26,710 bases of DNA from assembly GCA_036657395.1 (NCBI GenBank), contig JAVXGM010000017.1, forward strand, positions 1-26,710, in the 5' to 3' direction. The DNA is from JAVXGM01 sp036657395 (lineage in GTDB: Bacteria; Bacillota; Clostridia; Peptostreptococcales; Anaerovoracaceae). Within the stretch, counting starts at the first letter, position 1. The number at the start of each line of letters is the position of its first letter. The notes below the pieces were generated by a model. The model had not been told where the DNA came from. It saw only the letters and a program-made list of their open reading frames with translations, and searched no databases. A program made the position numbers and the translations under genes. Of the stretch, positions 23,134 to 26,710 are shown piece by piece.

Positions 23134-23930
23134 ATTATTATTCTTTCCAAGATAATCATAGCTAAAAACAGTAGTAATAAAAGGACTGCAACAGCATCAC
23201 GCTTTGAAAGTTTCATTCCGTTCATTCTCGTTCTTTGCTTGCCGCCAGAATAACATCTAGCTTCCATGGCCATTGCAAGGTCTTGAGCTATTCTAAAGGC
23301 ACTTATAAACAATGGTACCAAGAGAGGGATTAAGCTTTTGGCTCTTTTAATCAGGTTGCCGCTTTCAAAGTCTGCACCCCTTGCCATTTGAGCCTTCATA
23401 ATCTTGTCTGTTTCCTCTAGCAAAGTGGGAATAAATCTTAGGGCGATGGTCATCATCATGGCCAGTTCGTGGGCTGGCACACCTATTTTTTTCATTGGCC
23501 CTAACAGGGCTTCTATACCATCAGTCAAGCTTATGGGTTTTGTGCACAAGGTTAAAAGAGATGATCCAATAATGAGGAGGATCAATCTTACACCCATGAA
23601 AAATGCAGTCTGTAGCCCTTCTTTAGTAATATGGAATATCCAAAACTTCACTAAAACCTCTCCGTCAATCATGAACATGTTTATGACAAATGTGAAAATT
23701 ATAATGAAGAATATGGGTTTTAATCCCTTTAAAATAAATTTTATTGGTACTCTAGACACTGCAATTGTCAGAGCCAGACCAATAAAGGCTACAATAAAGC
23801 CTATAAAATCCGTTACTAAAAACAGTGAAATAATATATACTAATGTGGCTATAATTTTAATTCTAGGATCAAGTTTATGAACCCAGGAATTCCCGGGATA
23901 ATATTGACCTAGGGTAATATCTCTTATCAT
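23130..23930 (-). CDS. ecfT: Energy-coupling factor transporter transmembrane protein
   Basis: The 266-aa EcfT links the two ATPases to the S component. The N-terminal IRDITLGQYYPGNSWVHKLD is typical, followed by several transmembrane helices. The two coupling motifs with Ala-Arg-Gly/Cys appear as MARGAD and MEARCYSGG near the C-terminus. The gene abuts ecfA2 directly and overlaps queT by 4 nt. Confidence 0.94.
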   Translation of the reverse strand: MIRDITLGQYYPGNSWVHKLDPRIKIIATLVYIISLFLVTDFIGFIVAFIGLALTIAVSRVPIKFILKGLKPIFFIIIFTFVINMFMIDGEVLVKFWIFHITKEGLQTAFFMGVRLILLIIGSSLLTLCTKPISLTDGIEALLGPMKKIGVPAHELAMMMTIALRFIPTLLEETDKIMKAQMARGADFESGNLIKRAKSLIPLLVPLFISAFRIAQDLAMAMEARCYSGGKQRTRMNGMKLSKRDAVAVLLLLLFLAMIILERIII

Positions 23931-24791
23931 CTATTTTAATCCTTCTGTAAGCAAGTTATATACTTCTTCTTCTAACTCTTCAATAGTAAGCAATCCTTTG
24001 GGCAAATTTAGCCCTTTTTTTATGGCAGCTTCTGCAAGTTTTGCGGAATCCGGCAAATCAAGTCCCATTTCTTGAAGCTCCTGACTTCTTGCAAACACTT
24101 GTGCAGGAGTACCTTCCATGGCCATTTTTCCGCCTTCCATTACTAGTATTTTATCTGCTAGTCTAGCAATGTCGTTCATGTTGTGTGACACAAGAAAAAT
24201 AATATTCTTTTCGTGAGCGTGAACAGTTTCTACCATCTTTAGGATATCCTGATGGGCTTTAGGGTCAAGGCCTGCTGTGGGCTCGTCTAAAATCAGTACT
24301 TCTGGCTTCATGGCAATGACTCCAGCAATAGCTACTCTACGTTTTTGGCCGCCTGAAAGGTCAAAAGGTGATCGGTCTTTAATTTCGTCGTAATCAAGAC
24401 CTACAAGTCCTATGGCTTCTTTTACTCGCAAATCTATTTCTTCTTTGTCCAGGCCAAGATTTAAAGGTCCAAAGGCTACATCCTTTGCTACAGTCTCTTC
24501 AAAAAGCTGATATTCAGGGTATTGAAAGACTAGCCCAATCTTTCTACGAATATCACGCATGACTACATCCTTTTGGGTAATATCGGTTTCCCCTACTACG
24601 ATTGCACCTGACTTAGGCTTTAGGAGTCCATTAAGGTGTTGTACCAATGTGGATTTTCCAGAGCCAGTGTGACCAATAATGCCAATAAACTGACCGTCTT
24701 CTGCTTTAAAAGATACTTCATCTAAGGCTATTGACTGGTGTGGTGAGCCTTCACTATATACATATGTTAAGTTTTTTACTTGTATTGACAT
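23931..24791 (-). CDS. ecfA2: Energy-coupling factor transporter ATPase A2
   Basis: The 286-aa ABC ATPase has Walker A GHTGSGKST (40-48), Q-loop FQYPEYQLFEETV, signature LSGGQKRRVAIAG and Walker B VLILDEPTAGLDP. The PEYQLFEETV segment and the long C-terminal extension are typical of EcfA2 (CbiO2). It forms a heterodimer with EcfA1. Its start overlaps the end of ecfA1 by 16 nt. Confidence 0.95.
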   Translation of the reverse strand: MSIQVKNLTYVYSEGSPHQSIALDEVSFKAEDGQFIGIIGHTGSGKSTLVQHLNGLLKPKSGAIVVGETDITQKDVVMRDIRRKIGLVFQYPEYQLFEETVAKDVAFGPLNLGLDKEEIDLRVKEAIGLVGLDYDEIKDRSPFDLSGGQKRRVAIAGVIAMKPEVLILDEPTAGLDPKAHQDILKMVETVHAHEKNIIFLVSHNMNDIARLADKILVMEGGKMAMEGTPAQVFARSQELQEMGLDLPDSAKLAEAAIKKGLNLPKGLLTIEELEEEVYNLLTEGLK

Positions 24792-25615
24792 AAAAATCCA
24801 ACCATTTCTTCAATGTTAATAATACCTTCAGGAACTTTAATTCCTCGCTTTTTTAATCTGTGAGCCAATTCTACTGCCAGGGGTACGTCTAGATTTATAG
24901 CTCTAATCTTATCTGTCTGAGCAAATATTTCACGAGGTGTACCATCAAGGGCTACTTCTCCCTTGTCCATGATGACAATACGATCAGCCTCTGCGGCTTC
25001 TTCCATGAAATGGGTAATAAGCACTACGGTAATTCCTTCTTCATGAAGTTCTTCAATTATTTTCATAACCTCTTTTCGCCCTTTTGGATCCAACATTGCT
25101 GTAGGCTCGTCAAAGACGATACAGCTTGGTTTCATTGCAATTGCACCTGCTATAGCAACTCGCTGTTTCTGTCCTCCTGAGAGGAGATGAGGAGCCTTCT
25201 TTCGGTGTTTGTACATATCCACCCCTTTTAATGCGGTATCCACTCTAGTTCGAATCTCTTTTGGGGGGATTCCTAGGTTTTCTGGGCCAAATGCCACATC
25301 ATCTTCTACGATGGATGAAACGATTTGATTGTCCGGATTTTGAAACACCATTCCTGCACTCTGTCGAATTTTCCAAAGGTGCTTCTCATCTTTGGTATCA
25401 TAACCGTTAACGTAAACAACCCCACTACTTGGAAGCAGTAAGGCGTTAATATTTTTTGCTAATGTGGATTTCCCTGATCCGTTTTTTCCAATAATTGCAG
25501 TAAAACTGCCTTTTTCAATCTGTAGGGAAACCCCATTTATAGCGATGACTTCTCCTTGTCCGTCATCTTTTAAGTATATGAACTTTAAGTCTTCCATTCG
25601 GATAAATTTATCCAT
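24776..25615 (-). CDS. ecfA1: Energy-coupling factor transporter ATPase A1
   Basis: The 279-aa ABC ATPase has Walker A GKNGSGKST (43-51), Q-loop FQNPDNQIVSSIVEDDVAFG (the PDNQ form typical of EcfA1/CbiO1), signature LSGGQKQRVAIAG and Walker B CIVFDEPTAMLDP. The two ecfA genes usually sit with ecfT and truA in the ribosomal protein cluster. Here they follow aroD and lie close to a tuf gene. Its start overlaps aroD by 8 nt. Confidence 0.95.
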   Translation of the reverse strand: MDKFIRMEDLKFIYLKDDGQGEVIAINGVSLQIEKGSFTAIIGKNGSGKSTLAKNINALLLPSSGVVYVNGYDTKDEKHLWKIRQSAGMVFQNPDNQIVSSIVEDDVAFGPENLGIPPKEIRTRVDTALKGVDMYKHRKKAPHLLSGGQKQRVAIAGAIAMKPSCIVFDEPTAMLDPKGRKEVMKIIEELHEEGITVVLITHFMEEAAEADRIVIMDKGEVALDGTPREIFAQTDKIRAINLDVPLAVELAHRLKKRGIKVPEGIINIEEMVGFLCQYK

Positions 25616-26438
25616 CTACTGCTTCGCTCTCTTTCTCATAGTATTTATTAATATATTCACTTAGTAATTCTGCTGAAAGCTGGCCTGGAGCTGATGATCT
25701 TCTGCCGGCAGCAAATGTTATAGCTGAGCCAAATTGACCTCCACAAATTCTTGTGACCATACCTTCTTTGCCCATTGCTAATGCAATAAATGGGTTTTGG
25801 TCGTAAGTAGCAGCCATAATTGAAGCTGTTTCCATAAGGATACGAGCGTCTTCTTGTGAATTGGCCATTACTGCTAGTTTGGGAATGTCTGCGCCTAAAT
25901 CTACCATGGCAATAAGCCTGGCCAGCATTTCTCCTTGATCTGGGGTTTTGTCCATATCATGGCTGGAAAGTATGACTTTTTTCCCCGCCTGGTGGCAGGT
26001 ATGGATTAGTTTTGTAATTGCATCTTGGTCAATACTGTCCTCCTCGGCGGTGTCATTGCTGCCTTCCCTTGAGAAGATCTGGATGTCCACAAAGTCAGCT
26101 TCTCCTCTGGTAGCTACGGTTTTAATTAATGAGCTATATGCGGCATAAGGTAAGACTACGTCTCCGCCTTCCCTCTTAGTTCTTATAGTAAATATGATTG
26201 GAACTTCTATGATCCGTCTCAATTCGTTTAAGATTGCTAGAACTTCGTCCTCTAATCTAGGGGCCAATAAGTTTTCATTTAAATAATAATCTGCTCTCCA
26301 CTCTACTAAGTGGCATGGCAAGTGGCTTGCTTCTTTTAATTCACTAATTAGCATTTCCGGGGTAGTTCCAACTAAAGGAACGCATATTTTGGGTAGGCCT
26401 TCGCCTATAATAAGTTCTCCCACTCTTATGTTATTCAT
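25608..26438 (-). CDS. aroD: 3-dehydroquinate dehydratase, type I
   Basis: The 276-aa type I dehydroquinase catalyses the third step of the shikimate pathway. Schiff-base Lys187 (IPKLAVMA), His160 (SSHDMDKTP), Glu47 (EWRADYY) and Glu90 (TKREGGD) correspond to E. coli K170, H143, E46 and E86. The C-terminal AITFAAGRRSSAPGQL substrate loop is intact. It is the first gene of the ECF operon. Coupling to an ECF transporter is not a standard arrangement and a functional link is not obvious. A weak promoter lies upstream, and readthrough from tuf is limited by the terminator. Confidence 0.95.
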   Translation of the reverse strand: MNNIRVGELIIGEGLPKICVPLVGTTPEMLISELKEASHLPCHLVEWRADYYLNENLLAPRLEDEVLAILNELRRIIEVPIIFTIRTKREGGDVVLPYAAYSSLIKTVATRGEADFVDIQIFSREGSNDTAEEDSIDQDAITKLIHTCHQAGKKVILSSHDMDKTPDQGEMLARLIAMVDLGADIPKLAVMANSQEDARILMETASIMAATYDQNPFIALAMGKEGMVTRICGGQFGSAITFAAGRRSSAPGQLSAELLSEYINKYYEKESEAVDG

Positions 26439-26463
26439 TTTAACTTCTCCTCATACGTCCTTT

Positions 26464-26492
26464 AGTCTAGTATATTTCACTGGAAAAAGCAA
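26464..26492 (-). promoter_or_regulatory. Possible sigma-A promoter of the aroD-ecf-trmB operon
   Basis: TTGCTT (26492-26487), a 17-bp spacer and TAGACT (26469-26464) on the minus strand, 26 bp before the ATG at 26438. The match is modest, but it is the best site between the tuf terminator and aroD. Confidence 0.35.
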
Positions 26493-26514
26493 GTATTCCC
26501 AGGTTTGAAGATAA

Positions 26515-26543
26515 AAAAAAAGCCATCATTGATGGCTTTTTTT
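26515..26543 (-). terminator. Strong, near-symmetrical terminator after tuf
   Basis: A 13-bp stem (seven A/T pairs plus GCCATC/GATGGC) with a 3-nt loop and a run of nine T on the minus strand. It ends the upstream tuf transcript and can also act on the plus strand. Confidence 0.9.
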
Positions 26544-26560
26544 CCGGGTTGGTCGGGATC

Positions 26561-26654
26561 GGCGTTGCCGCCCCGTATGAATCCATGTTTATCAGGATCA
26601 AATATCTATCCACATCCACATATGGATAGATATCTAGGATTTGCTATGCAAATC
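26561..26654 (-). other. Structured 3' untranslated region of tuf: three consecutive hairpins
   Basis: Between the tuf stop and the terminator there are three further inverted repeats: GATTTGC/GCAAATC with a 3-nt loop directly against the stop codon (26638-26654), ATATCTATCC/GGATAGATAT with an inner ATCCA/TGGAT (26602-26633), and GGCG/CGCC closing a 4-nt loop (26561-26572). They are independent of the terminator. mRNA stabilisation or 3'-end protection of an abundant transcript is an inference. Confidence 0.55.
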
Positions 26655-26710
26655 TTATGCGATGATTTCTGATACTACTCCGGATCCTACTGTTCTTCCG
26701 CCTTCTCTGA
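26655..26710 (-). CDS. tuf: Elongation factor Tu, C-terminal 17 codons plus stop (partial, runs off right edge)
   Basis: The minus strand reads REGGRTVGSGVVSEIIA and then TAA (26657-26655), the canonical EF-Tu C-terminus. It is a different copy from the one starting at 46, because the left gene shows a start preceded by tRNA-Thr and this one an end followed by a terminator and aroD. This copy is probably the one in the rpsL-rpsG-fusA-tuf operon, which would lie outside the window. Confidence 0.93.
   Translation of the reverse strand, partial: REGGRTVGSGVVSEIIA

Noticed and set aside
23404..23880. 158-codon plus-strand open frame opposite ecfT
   Set aside because: Antisense shadow of a conserved membrane protein gene, with no independent support.

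Overview
The window looks like the chromosome of an AT-rich, spore-forming, low-GC Gram-positive bacterium, most likely a member of the Clostridia. Reasons: sporulation sigma factor SigH, a SpoIIQ-type LytM protein behind a textbook sigma-F promoter, Mini-RNase III (MrnC), ECF vitamin-type transporters, BmpA-family lipoproteins, and the Firmicutes-type gene order cysE-cysS-mrnC-...-rlmB-sigH-tRNA-Thr-tuf. Every protein gene except the spoIIQ-like gene is on the minus strand, so the text follows transcription from right to left. I see no IS element, CRISPR array, prophage or plasmid origin.

Right block (26.7 to 22.0 kb): the last codons of one tuf gene, a structured 3' UTR with a strong terminator, then a tightly overlapping operon aroD-ecfA1-ecfA2-ecfT-queT-trmB. 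It encodes 3-dehydroquinase, a complete energy-coupling-factor transporter with a QueT-type S component (queuosine precursor uptake), and tRNA m7G46 methyltransferase. Next to it, 21.3-22.0 kb holds the convergent spoIIQ-like gene on the plus strand, with its own sigma-F promoter. A class I/II aminotransferase is transcribed divergently from it. A tRNA-Gly(CCC) follows, with what looks like a decayed gene fragment and a tandem 11-mer on its 3' side.

Middle block (19.4 to 12.6 kb): a water-type aquaporin; a 525-bp gap with unexplained hairpin-rich sequence; then a compact series that reads as one transcript. It contains a LytTR response regulator whose phospho-acceptor Asp is replaced by Glu, a secreted/membrane Pro-rich protein of unknown family, a 60-aa membrane protein, a long coiled-coil protein with a possible DivIVA-like N-terminus, signal peptidase I, xanthine phosphoribosyltransferase, and a BmpA-family lipoprotein ending at a strong terminator. 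The first five genes are the least understood part of the window and the best candidate for an undescribed envelope-related system.

Purine uptake block (12.6 to 7.0 kb): a second, about 87% identical BmpA-family lipoprotein with its own sigma-A promoter, then NupO/P/Q-type ABC ATPase and permeases and a PHP-domain phosphoesterase. With xpt next door this points to purine nucleoside or base salvage.

Left block (6.9 to 0 kb): a G5-M23 cell-wall endopeptidase with a hairpin over its ribosome-binding region, then cysE, cysS, mrnC, a small membrane protein, thyA, a DHFR gene, rlmB and sigH. The block ends with a strong promoter driving tRNA-Thr(GGU) and a second tuf gene. The window therefore runs from about 50 bp inside one tuf copy to about 50 bp inside another, in direct orientation.
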